A stretch of 16,955 nt of DNA, taken from assembly GCA_020028375.1 (NCBI GenBank), contig JAHZNX010000012.1:1-16955 (forward strand). Reading direction: 5' to 3'. The DNA comes from Betaproteobacteria bacterium. Its GTDB lineage: Bacteria > Pseudomonadota > Gammaproteobacteria > Burkholderiales > SG8-41. Below the pieces are notes generated by a model, which was not told the DNA's origin, did no database searches, and saw nothing but the letters and a program-made list of their open reading frames with translations. The position numbers and the translations under genes are program-made. This document shows, in pieces, positions 1-6,857 of the stretch; the first letter of the stretch is position 1; each line of letters opens with the position of its first letter.

Positions 1-969
1 GGGACCGCTGCCCGACAGGGTCAGCATGGGCGGCGAGACGTAGAAGCCGATGGCGAGCCCACTCGCGGTCGGGGAATAGTCAAAGGCCTGGATGAACCCG
101 AGGGTGAGGGATGCCGGGGCGGCGGGGGTTATCACCCCTGTCGCGCCAGTAACGCTGGTTACCGGGTCGAGGTAGTCGTCGGTAATCGATCTAATGGCCG
201 TCAAAGTCCGCGGCAGGACAACCGGGGGGCCCGGCTGCGTCCTGCCCCGCGGATCCTGCTGAGCGCCACCGGCGGCGGCCCGCTCGATCCCGGTGCCGGC
301 GGGGGGCTTGGCGGCGCCGAGCACCGGCACACCGACGAACGGAGGGGGCTCGAGCAGCCGCCGGGGCTCCGTTGAAAAGTCCGCGGCGAAGAAGCTGTCG
401 CCGATGCCGAATTCGCGCTCCGACGTCTGATTGGAGTATGTCACCCGGTTGGTGCCGTAGGAGATGCCGATGACGCGCGTGTACTGGCCGTCCCTGGCGA
501 GCGTGCCATCGGGATTGCGGCAATCCTGCCGGCAGAGCGTCGTGGCGTAATCGGTGCCGCGGATTCCGATCGTGCCGACAATTGAGCCCATTTGATAGTT
601 CTTGTGATTGGTGCGGCCGACGAGGCCGGTCACCTTGCGCAAGCCGCCCTTCAGCAGGCTGAAGAACCCCCGCTCGCTCCCGTCCTCCTTGCCGGAGAAG
701 CGGAACTCGTCGATGCGAATTTCGCTGTTCTCGCGCATCGCGATCATGCTCTCGTCGATGAAGCGCACCTGGAGATTGCTGGTGGAGCCTGTGCGCAGGA
801 CGTCCCCGTTGCGGACGGCGGAGCCGTACGCCAGCCTGACGATCTGTTGGTCGCGCACCGCGATCGCCTCGCCCGTGGCGAGCAGCACGCGGCCGATATC
901 GGCAGCCACTGCCGGCCCGGCGGCGACGAAGAGCAGGGTCGTAATCAGACGGAAAAGTCTGTGCACCAT
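1..969 (-). CDS. Exported FecR-domain protein (partial, C-terminus outside window)
   Basis: The reading frame is open for 323 codons from ATG 969 to the window edge, so the C-terminus is missing. GAGGAG at 976-981 lies 6 nt upstream and fixes the start. Residues 1-22 form a signal peptide (MVHRLFRL, then a hydrophobic stretch, then AVA/A). A FecR-like domain spans about residues 26-142, ending in the family-typical VGTIGIRGTDY (131-141), followed by a Cys pair (C146, C150). From about residue 205 the chain is rich in Pro, Ala and Gly, then shows beta-type segments near 287-320. There is no N-terminal anti-sigma helix and no transmembrane segment, so this is not a FecR signalling protein; it is predicted to be periplasmic or surface-exposed. 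It lies 10 nt downstream of the TPR/beta-barrel gene and is almost certainly cotranscribed with it. Whether the barrel protein handles it as cargo is inference. The exact function is unknown. Confidence 0.85.
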   Translation of the reverse strand, partial: MVHRLFRLITTLLFVAAGPAVAADIGRVLLATGEAIAVRDQQIVRLAYGSAVRNGDVLRTGSTSNLQVRFIDESMIAMRENSEIRIDEFRFSGKEDGSERGFFSLLKGGLRKVTGLVGRTNHKNYQMGSIVGTIGIRGTDYATTLCRQDCRNPDGTLARDGQYTRVIGISYGTNRVTYSNQTSEREFGIGDSFFAADFSTEPRRLLEPPPFVGVPVLGAAKPPAGTGIERAAAGGAQQDPRGRTQPGPPVVLPRTLTAIRSITDDYLDPVTSVTGATGVITPAAPASLTLGFIQAFDYSPTASGLAIGFYVSPPMLTLSGSGP

Positions 970-979
970 GGGTGGCTCC

Positions 980-2290
980 TCACTTGAATTCGTAGCGGAA
1001 CTTGAGCGCACCAACGTCGCGCCGGTACTCGAACAGCGCGATGTTGCTGTCGTTCTTTGACACCAGCCCCTCCAGGCGCGCGCTGAAGTTGCGCGTGAAG
1101 GCGTAGCTCGCGATGAAGTCCGCGGCGTAGTAGTTGTCGCGCCGGGTCGTCGCCAACAAGGGGATCTCGGCGTCATAGGCGCTGTACTGATAGGTGGCGC
1201 CCAGGCTCAGAGCCCACTTGGGTGCGGGCGTCACGCTGACGGCGGCGCGCGCGCTCCAGATGTCGCGCGAGAGCTCGTCGAAGTCCTTGCGGTTGTCCTC
1301 CTTCGCGTAGCTGGCGCTCAGGCTGAGCAAGGGCGCGCCGGGTGCGACGAAGGCGCGGCGGTAGCCGGCGCCGACGCCATAGAGATGCGAGTCGCGCACA
1401 TCGTTCACGCCTTTGTAATCGAGATCGGCGTACTGCACGAAGCCGGTCAGCGCCTGCAGTTCGTCAAGCTGGCGCGTCCACTCGCCGGTCGCGGCGGTCA
1501 CGTTGCGAAAGCGGTCATTGTCCACGTCAAGAGTATTGTACGAAGCGCTGGCGCGGAACAGGTCGTTTTCCCTTAAATAGGACACTCCACCCAGGACGCC
1601 GTAGTTGTTTTGGTCGAAATCGTCGTGGTTGTTGTACACCCTGGAATCGGCGCCGAGCGAGCCGAACAGGGCCAAACCCGGGGCGACCGGATGCACCAGG
1701 TTGACTCCGACCGTCGCCTGGCCGAAGCTCGACCCGGTCTCGACGCCGCCGGGGGCCACCGTGATCAGCCCGAGGTTGGGCACGATGATGTTGGCGCTCC
1801 CGACGCCGCCGTTAATGTTGCTGTCGTAACCCGCGCCGATCTCGATGAACGCGCCGGCGGTCGTGCGGTAGGCCGACTCGCGCGCTCGGATGGCATCGAG
1901 ATAGCGATCGATATTGGCGACCACCGGCGCGGGAGGCTTGGCTTTGAGGATCTGGTTGAACTCCTCCCGCGCGCGTAGATCCTCGCCCAGGATGAAATAG
2001 CCTCGCGCGAGCTCGAGCCGCGCCTGGAGGTTGCCGGGAAAATTTGCAAGGTAGCGCTCGAGCGCGAGCACGCCTTCCCCGGCGCGCCCGCTGTCGATCG
2101 CCGCGACCCCGAAATAGAAATCGAACGCGGGATTGCCGAGCTCCTCCGGATGCTTCCTGCCCAGCTCATACGCTGCCTTGGAATCGCCTTTTTCGAGCAG
2201 AGCCTTGATATCATCGGCGGGCGCAGCGAGCAGCGTGCCGGCGAATACCAGCCCGCAAAATGCAAGAGTTATCTCCCTGTACGCGCACAT
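980..2290 (-). CDS. TPR plus beta-barrel outer-membrane protein, Slam/DUF560-like
   Basis: The product is 436 aa from ATG 2290. Residues 1-25 form a signal peptide with likely cleavage after A-P-A. Helical TPR-like repeats cover about 27-117. From about 143 to the end, alternating aromatic/small-residue strands suggest an outer-membrane barrel of about 290 residues; the first strand carries GAGYDSNIN and the last segment is LKFRYEFK. TPR followed by a barrel of this size is the layout of surface lipoprotein assembly modulators (Slam, type XI secretion), which move cargo through the outer membrane. The frame stays open upstream to a TTG at 2338, but that extension would put 16 hydrophilic residues before the signal peptide, so I prefer ATG 2290, although no clear Shine-Dalgarno precedes it. 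The stop overlaps the ribosome-binding site of the FecR gene. The family assignment is from architecture, not alignment; a generic TPR porin-like protein is the alternative. Confidence 0.72.
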   Translation of the reverse strand: MCAYREITLAFCGLVFAGTLLAAPADDIKALLEKGDSKAAYELGRKHPEELGNPAFDFYFGVAAIDSGRAGEGVLALERYLANFPGNLQARLELARGYFILGEDLRAREEFNQILKAKPPAPVVANIDRYLDAIRARESAYRTTAGAFIEIGAGYDSNINGGVGSANIIVPNLGLITVAPGGVETGSSFGQATVGVNLVHPVAPGLALFGSLGADSRVYNNHDDFDQNNYGVLGGVSYLRENDLFRASASYNTLDVDNDRFRNVTAATGEWTRQLDELQALTGFVQYADLDYKGVNDVRDSHLYGVGAGYRRAFVAPGAPLLSLSASYAKEDNRKDFDELSRDIWSARAAVSVTPAPKWALSLGATYQYSAYDAEIPLLATTRRDNYYAADFIASYAFTRNFSARLEGLVSKNDSNIALFEYRRDVGALKFRYEFK

Positions 2291-2475
2291 ACTGTTTGGG
2301 GGGCGGAAGATAATGCACTCAGGGCGTAACTCGCGCAATTTGCTGCGTTAGTTCCACCCACGGCAGCGCCGTTTGCGCTGCGTATCGTATATGACAAGAT
2401 ACCAGATAAACAATACGTTGCGGCTTTTATTTAAAGAACAACTTCGTAGCTGCCGCCAGAGCTTTGGGTGCTGAG
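2291..2475. promoter_or_regulatory. Divergent control region between the Slam-like gene and rluB
   Basis: This 185-bp gap is clearly more AT-rich than its surroundings at 2385-2450. It contains a 7-bp perfect hairpin, GCAGCGC (2363-2369) and GCGCTGC (2375-2381), with a 5-nt loop. Promoter-like words are present but weak: on the minus strand TTGTTT, 16 nt, TATACG; on the plus strand ATGACA, 17 nt, TACGTT. Both genes must start from here because they diverge, but I cannot fix either transcription start. Confidence 0.4.
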
Positions 2476-3351
2476 ATGGCTTCGGGGCGACCGGGGGCAG
2501 ACCGGCAGCGGGAGGGCGCGACCCAAAAGCTGCAGAAGGTGCTGGCGCAGGCGGGGTTGGGGTCGCGGCGGGACATGGAGCAGTGGATCCGCGACGGGCG
2601 CGTGTCCGTAAACGGGGCGAATGCACAGATTGGCGCGCGTGTGGGGCCGCGCGATGTCATCCAGGTCGATGGCCGCCCGGTACGCGGCGCGGACAGCGGG
2701 AGCCCGCCCCGGGTGCTGCTCTACCACAAGCCGGAAGGCGAAATCGTGAGTCGCGAGGATCCGGCGGGGCGCCCGAGCGTGTTCGACCGGCTGCCGCAGG
2801 CGCGCGGCGCGAAATGGCTGGCGGTGGGCCGGCTCGACTACAACACTTGCGGCCTGCTGGTACTCACCACCGCTGGCGAGGTGGCGAATCGGATGATGCA
2901 TCCGCGCTACGGGCTCGAACGCGAATACGCCGTGCGCGTGCGCGGCAGTCTTACCGAAGCGCAGCTCGCGCGATTGCGCTCCGGCGTCGAGCTGGAGGAC
3001 GGCGCGGTGCGTTGCGATTCGGTCGAGGACGCCGGGGGGGAGGGCACGAATCACTGGTACCGCATCGTCATCCGCGAGGGCCGCAATCGCGTGGTGCACC
3101 GCCTGTTCGAGGCATTGGGGCTAAGCGTGAGCCGGCTGATGCGCGTGCGCTTCGGCCCGGTCATGCTGCCGCCGCGTCTGAGGCGCGGCCAATACGTCGA
3201 GCTCCCGCCGCGCGAAGTACGAGACCTGCTTGCGTCGCTGGGATTGTCAGCAAACCCTAAACCCGATCCGGTCGCCGGCGCGTCGGGCGGGGCAGCTGCT
3301 CGCGGCCGAGGACGAACACGGAATCACCCGCGGCCGTTTCGGGCCAGGTGA
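2476..3351 (+). CDS. rluB: 23S rRNA pseudouridine synthase, RluB type
   Basis: The product is 291 aa from ATG 2476; a TTG at 2464 would add four residues. It isomerises a uridine in 23S rRNA to pseudouridine during large-subunit assembly (U2605 in E. coli for RluB). An S4 RNA-binding domain spans about residues 17-68 (LQKVLAQAGLGSRRDMEQWI...). The catalytic domain follows, with YHKPEGEIVSREDPAGRPSVFDRLP (84-106 region) and the catalytic motif GRLDYNTCGLLVLT, giving catalytic Asp121. The motif usually has Ser where Cys125 stands here. The second subdomain ends around RLMRVRFGPV (220-229). The tail after residue 258 is basic, low-complexity and encoded in DNA shared with prmB. RsuA, RluE and RluF are the alternatives; the GEIVSR-D-GRP-VFDRLP pattern favours RluB. 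The gene is divergent from the Slam-like gene. Confidence 0.9.
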   Translation: MASGRPGADRQREGATQKLQKVLAQAGLGSRRDMEQWIRDGRVSVNGANAQIGARVGPRDVIQVDGRPVRGADSGSPPRVLLYHKPEGEIVSREDPAGRPSVFDRLPQARGAKWLAVGRLDYNTCGLLVLTTAGEVANRMMHPRYGLEREYAVRVRGSLTEAQLARLRSGVELEDGAVRCDSVEDAGGEGTNHWYRIVIREGRNRVVHRLFEALGLSVSRLMRVRFGPVMLPPRLRRGQYVELPPREVRDLLASLGLSANPKPDPVAGASGGAAARGRGRTRNHPRPFRAR

Positions 3352-4168
3352 ACGGCACGCGCGGAAACGCGCGCTCGAGACTCCGGCGCTCGGCGCCGAC
3401 CTCCACCACCAGCATACCTCCGGGGTTGAGGTGGGCGGCCGCGTCGGAGAGGATCCGGCGCACCACGTCGAGGCCGTCACGCCCGCCGGCAAGCGCGCGG
3501 CGCGGCTCGTGCCGGTACTCACGCGGCAAGCGCCGCATTGCCGCTGTGGTGACGTAGGGCGGGTTGGAGACGATGAGATCGTAGTGTTGTCCGCGCAACG
3601 CGGAAAACAAATCGGACCGGAGCAGGCGGATGCGGCGGCCCAGGCGGTAGTCCCGCACATTGGCTCGGGCGACGGCCAGGGCTGCGGGCGAGATATCGGT
3701 GGCATCGATCCGCGCGCGGGGATAGCTGTGTGCAAGGAGTACGGCGAGGCAGCCCGACCCGGTGCAAAGATCGAGCGCGGTCCTTATCGCCCGGCGGCCG
3801 GCGACCCAGGGCGCGAGGTGCTCGCGCAGCAGGCCGGCAATGTGCGAGCGCGGCACCACGACGCGCTCGTCGACACGGAAGCGGAAATCGCCAAGCCAGG
3901 CCTCGCCGGTCAGATAGGCAGCGGGCTTGCGGCTGCGGACGCGGCGCTCGAACAGGGCGAGCGCGCGCCGCGCTCCACGCGGATCGACCGGGAGTCCGGC
4001 TCCACTGGCCGCGGCATCGGGCAGCAGGTTGAGTGCGTGCAGTACGAGCCACGCCGCTTCATCGCTGGCGCTGGCCGTCCCGTGGCCGAATGCGAGCCCC
4101 GCTTTCCGGAAGCGCCGGGCGCCGTAGCGCACCAGCGCGCCCACGGTCCACGGCCGTGCCGCCGGCAC
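3257..4168 (-). CDS. prmB: Ribosomal protein uL3 glutamine methyltransferase
   Basis: The product is 303 aa from a GTG at 4168, only 4 nt after the pilU stop, so it is the downstream gene of the pilU unit. It is an SAM-dependent N5-glutamine methyltransferase that modifies ribosomal protein L3 (uL3). The N-terminal helical domain begins with TVGALVRYGARRFRKAGLAF, close to the usual PrmB start, which supports the GTG. The Rossmann domain has the SAM motif LDLCTGSGCLA (132-142) and the glutamine-binding NPPY (202-205), followed by the family segment with EPRRALAGGRDGLD (221-234). PrmC/HemK shares NPPY but lacks this N-terminus. The last 95 bp overlap the convergent end of rluB; the protein still ends only about 12 residues past the conserved GREQL, so neither gene looks truncated. 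Confidence 0.93.
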   Translation of the reverse strand: MPAARPWTVGALVRYGARRFRKAGLAFGHGTASASDEAAWLVLHALNLLPDAAASGAGLPVDPRGARRALALFERRVRSRKPAAYLTGEAWLGDFRFRVDERVVVPRSHIAGLLREHLAPWVAGRRAIRTALDLCTGSGCLAVLLAHSYPRARIDATDISPAALAVARANVRDYRLGRRIRLLRSDLFSALRGQHYDLIVSNPPYVTTAAMRRLPREYRHEPRRALAGGRDGLDVVRRILSDAAAHLNPGGMLVVEVGAERRSLERAFPRVPFTWPETAAGDSVFVLGREQLPRPTRRRPDRV

Positions 4169-4172
4169 TGGC

Positions 4173-5324
4173 TTAACCGAGGGCGTCGAGGTTGAGCTTG
4201 ATGCTGGTGATGTCCTCGCCCGGCTGCTTGCCCGTGGTGAGCTGGGGCGCCGCCGTCTCTGCGCTCTTCGGCGCGTTCGTGAGGAGCCAGTGCAGGTTGG
4301 TAGGCGAATCCGAGTTCGCCATGGCCTCGTCGATTGCCACCTTGCCGCTCGTGATGAGGTAGAACAGCGCCTGCTCGAAGGACTGTGAGCCCGGCGCCAT
4401 GCTGCGCTCCAGCGCTTCCTTGATCTGGCCGATCTCCCCGGTTTTGATCAATTCCTGGATATGCTTGGTGTTGAGCAGCACTTCCATGGCCGGGATGCGC
4501 TTGCCGTCCACGGTGCGGACGAGGCGCTGCGAGATCACCGCCCGCAGCGCGATCGCGAGGTCCGCGAGCAGCGCCTCGCGCGCCTCGCGCGGGAAGAAGC
4601 TGATGATGCGGTTGAGCGCGTTGTAGCTGTTGTTCGAGTGCAGCGTCGACATGCACAGGTGGCCGGTCTGGGCGAACAGCAGCGCGGTTTGCAGCGTCGA
4701 CCGATCGCGAATCTCGCCGAGCATCAACATGTCGGGCGCCTCGCGCATCGCGTTGATGAGAGCGCTTTCGTAGGAATGCGTGTCCGCGCGCACTTCGCGC
4801 TGATTGACGATCGATTTCTTGTGCTGGAACATGAACTCGATCGGGTCTTCGATGGTCAGGATGTGGCCGGACCGGATGCTGTTTCGATAGTCGATCATGG
4901 AGGCCATGGTGGTGGATTTTCCCGATCCGGTCGCGCCCACGACCAGAATCAGCCCCAGCTTCTCCATGATGAGTTCCTTGAGGATGGGCGGCAGCCCCAG
5001 GTTCTCGATCGACGGCACCTCCGGCTGGATGTAGCGGACCACCATTGCGACCGTGTTCTTCTGGTGGAAGATGCTGATGCGGAAGTTGCCGAGGGCACCG
5101 CCGCTCTGCGCGAAATTCATCTCGTGCGTGGTCTCGAATTCCTTCACCTGCGCCTCGGTCATGAGCTCGTAGCAGATTCTCTTGACCTGATCCGCGTCGA
5201 GCACCTGGCTGCTCACGGGCATGACCTCGCCGTTGATCTTGATCTGGATCGGCGACCCGGCGCTGAAAAAGAGGTCCGAGGCCTGCTTCTCGGCCATCAG
5301 CTTGAAGAGCGGCGTCACGAACAT
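4173..5324 (-). CDS. pilU: Type IV pilus retraction ATPase PilU
   Basis: The product is 383 aa, the usual PilU length. ATG 5324 is chosen because AAGGAG lies 6 nt upstream (5331-5336); the frame is open further upstream but without family similarity. It is a cytoplasmic hexameric secretion ATPase that works with PilT to depolymerise type IV pili during twitching and DNA uptake. The N-terminal PAS-like domain begins with MFVTPLFKLMAEKQASDLFF. Walker A is GATGSGKST (130-138), with the Asp box around TIEDPIEF (157-164). Walker B is DMLMLGEIRD (198-207), followed by the His box GHLCMSTLHSNN (221-232). The LGEIRDR wording and the long C-terminal tail fit PilU rather than PilT, which normally has GEMRD. 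No pilT is adjacent: the neighbours are dapD upstream (171 nt away) and prmB downstream. Confidence 0.92.
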   Translation of the reverse strand: MFVTPLFKLMAEKQASDLFFSAGSPIQIKINGEVMPVSSQVLDADQVKRICYELMTEAQVKEFETTHEMNFAQSGGALGNFRISIFHQKNTVAMVVRYIQPEVPSIENLGLPPILKELIMEKLGLILVVGATGSGKSTTMASMIDYRNSIRSGHILTIEDPIEFMFQHKKSIVNQREVRADTHSYESALINAMREAPDMLMLGEIRDRSTLQTALLFAQTGHLCMSTLHSNNSYNALNRIISFFPREAREALLADLAIALRAVISQRLVRTVDGKRIPAMEVLLNTKHIQELIKTGEIGQIKEALERSMAPGSQSFEQALFYLITSGKVAIDEAMANSDSPTNLHWLLTNAPKSAETAAPQLTTGKQPGEDITSIKLNLDALG

Positions 5325-5330
5325 GACCGT

Positions 5331-5336
5331 CTCCTT
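5331..5336 (-). promoter_or_regulatory. Strong ribosome-binding site of pilU
   Basis: On the minus strand the sequence reads AAGGAG, followed by 6 nt and ATG. It decides the pilU start over the longer open frame. Confidence 0.75.
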
Positions 5337-5347
5337 ACCCTTATCGA

Positions 5348-5450
5348 GGGCAATTGCCCCTGCGTATTGAGCCTCGCACCGCGCAGGCTCCAATACGCGG
5401 AGTTAAACCGGCGCGCAGCGTCCAGTTTAACGCCAATTCTGCCAACTCCG
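5348..5450 (-). promoter_or_regulatory. Cluster of inverted repeats in the dapD-pilU gap (pilU leader)
   Basis: Several inverted repeats are packed into the 171-nt gap before pilU. There is a perfect 12-bp palindrome GGGCAATTGCCC at 5348-5359. A 12-bp stem with one bulged base pairs 5362-5373 (GCGTATTGAGCC) with 5386-5398. GTTAAAC (5402-5408) pairs with GTTTAAC (5425-5431). CGGAGTT (5398-5404) pairs with AACTCCG (5444-5450). The last three share bases and would compete. There is no T-run after any stem on the minus strand, so a simple intrinsic terminator for dapD is not supported; an mRNA leader structure or protein-binding sites are possible. Confidence 0.5.
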
Positions 5451-5495
5451 GGGGGCATTGCATAGGAGATGCGGCGCAAATCGAGGCGCTGCGGT

Positions 5496-6317
5496 CTATT
5501 CACCGCGAAGCAGTTCGTTGATGCTGGTCTTGGCCCGGGTCCGCGCATCCACCTGCTTGACGATCACGGCGCAGTAGAGGCTGCAGCGCCCGTCGGCGGC
5601 GGGCAGGCTCCCCGGCACTACCACCGAGCCCGCCGGTACGCGCCCGTAGAGGATTTCGCCGGTCTGGCGATGAAAGATGCGGGTGCTGGCCCCGATGAAT
5701 ACGCCCATTGAAATGACGCTTCCTTCCTCGACCACGACGCCTTCGACGATCTCAGAGCGCGCGCCGATGAAGCATCCATCCTCGATGATGGTGGGACCGG
5801 CCTGCAGCGGCTCGAGCACGCCGCCGATGCCCACGCCGCCCGACAGATGCACGTTCCTGCCGATCTGGGCGCAGGATCCGACCGTGGCCCACGTGTCCAC
5901 CATGGAGCCTTCGTCCACGTAGGCCCCGATGTTGACGAAGGAGGGCATCAGGACCACGTTACGGGCGATATAGGCGCCCCTACGCACCGTGGCCGGCGGC
6001 ACGACGCGAAAGCCGCCCCGCGCGAATTCCCGCGCGGTGTGGCGGGCGAACTTGGAGGGAACCTTGTCGAAGTAGCGGGCGGCGCCGCCTTTCATCACGA
6101 AGTTGTCCTGCAGCCGGAACGACAGCAGCACCGCCTTCTTGATCCACTGGTGCGTGACCCACGCTCCCGCCACCTTTTCCGCGACGCGCAGCCGCCCCTC
6201 ATCGAGCCCGGCGATCGTCTGCGCGACGGCGCGCTTCAGCGCCGCACCGGCCTTGCGCGGGGTGATTTCGGCGCGGTTCTCCCACGCCTGCTCGATGACG
6301 TCCTGCAGTCCTTTCAT
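5496..6317 (-). CDS. dapD: Tetrahydrodipicolinate N-succinyltransferase
   Basis: The product is 273 aa, against 274 in E. coli. It transfers succinyl from succinyl-CoA to tetrahydrodipicolinate in the succinylase branch of diaminopimelate/lysine synthesis, feeding peptidoglycan. The start ATG 6317 is chosen because AAGGAG lies 9 nt upstream (6327-6332) and the product then begins MKGLQDVIEQAWENRAEITP like known DapD; an ATG at 6341 would add eight residues. An N-terminal helical domain (1-100) is followed by a left-handed beta-helix (about 105-235) of hexapeptide repeats such as GAYVDEGSMVDTWATVGSCA. Active-site Asp141 and Glu189 are in place. It follows queF by 42 nt and is probably cotranscribed with it. 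In related bacteria dapD often sits near dapE and prmB; dapE is absent here. Confidence 0.96.
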   Translation of the reverse strand: MKGLQDVIEQAWENRAEITPRKAGAALKRAVAQTIAGLDEGRLRVAEKVAGAWVTHQWIKKAVLLSFRLQDNFVMKGGAARYFDKVPSKFARHTAREFARGGFRVVPPATVRRGAYIARNVVLMPSFVNIGAYVDEGSMVDTWATVGSCAQIGRNVHLSGGVGIGGVLEPLQAGPTIIEDGCFIGARSEIVEGVVVEEGSVISMGVFIGASTRIFHRQTGEILYGRVPAGSVVVPGSLPAADGRCSLYCAVIVKQVDARTRAKTSINELLRGE

Positions 6318-6359
6318 GCGGCGATTCTCCTTCTGGTTCAATGCGTGGACCGCCTGCGA

Positions 6360-6779
6360 TCAGCTGCGCGTGCTCGGGAGCGTCGGCAGCTCATCGAGGC
6401 GCACAGGCGAACCCGGTTTCGAGCCGGGTTCCGCGTGCTCGGCGACGATCGTCGTGAAGATCCCGCCCCGAACGTAGAATTTCGCGGTGAGCCGCATGAA
6501 GCGCGGGCGCGTGACGCGTACCAGGTCATCGAGGATGCGGTTCGTCACGTCCTCGTGGTACGCGCCCTTGTTGCGGTACGACCAGACGTAGAGCTTGAGG
6601 CTCTTCAATTCGACGCAGCGCGCGGCCGGCACGTAATCGAGCACGAGGGTCGCGAAGTCGGGCTGGCCGGTGCGCGGGCACAGGCAGGTAAACTCCGGTA
6701 TTTCCATGTGAATCCGGTAGTCGCGCGCGGGACGGGGGTTGGCGAAGGTCGCGAGCTTCGCGCTCGGTCGTTGCGGCAT
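6360..6779 (-). CDS. queF: NADPH-dependent 7-cyano-7-deazaguanine reductase (preQ0 reductase)
   Basis: The product is 139 aa, of the short unimodular (B. subtilis-like) type. It reduces the nitrile of preQ0 to the amine of preQ1 in the cytoplasm, a step in queuosine tRNA modification, through a T-fold tunnel oligomer. PEFTCLCPRTGQPDFA (28-43) supplies the catalytic Cys34, which forms the thioimide, and the general acid Asp41. The QueF signature VELKSLKLYVWSYRNKGAYHE (57-76 region) gives Glu58 for substrate binding and His75. ATG 6779 is the most upstream sensible start; no clear Shine-Dalgarno is visible. It is the first gene of the minus-strand run toward dapD, behind a consensus-like promoter that abuts the smc start. 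No other que genes are in the window. Confidence 0.95.
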   Translation of the reverse strand: MPQRPSAKLATFANPRPARDYRIHMEIPEFTCLCPRTGQPDFATLVLDYVPAARCVELKSLKLYVWSYRNKGAYHEDVTNRILDDLVRVTRPRFMRLTAKFYVRGGIFTTIVAEHAEPGSKPGSPVRLDELPTLPSTRS

Positions 6780-6829
6780 TATCGCGGCGGCCCAAATCCG
6801 TTAGAATGTCATTCCCATATAGCCTGCGG

Positions 6830-6857
6830 ATTATAACCTCCACTCCAGACCGCTCAA
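6830..6857 (-). promoter_or_regulatory. Sigma-70-like promoter for queF (-dapD)
   Basis: On the minus strand TTGAGC (6857-6852), a 16-nt spacer and a perfect TATAAT (6835-6830) are followed by queF about 50 nt downstream. The -35 abuts the TTG start codon of divergent smc at 6858, so this promoter lies entirely within the smc leader. Confidence 0.55.

Noticed and set aside
191..523. 110-codon minus-strand frame inside the FecR gene
   Set aside because: It is low-complexity, Arg/Ala-rich and out of frame with the FecR protein, whose frame is open to the window edge and carries a signal peptide and domain motif.
5325..5495. Intrinsic terminator after dapD
   Set aside because: Stems exist but none is followed by a T-run on the minus strand.
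6779..6807. Possible smc promoter TTATCG-17-TAGAAT
   Set aside because: The -10 is fair but the -35 matches only about half of consensus and would overlap the queF start codon; too weak to annotate.
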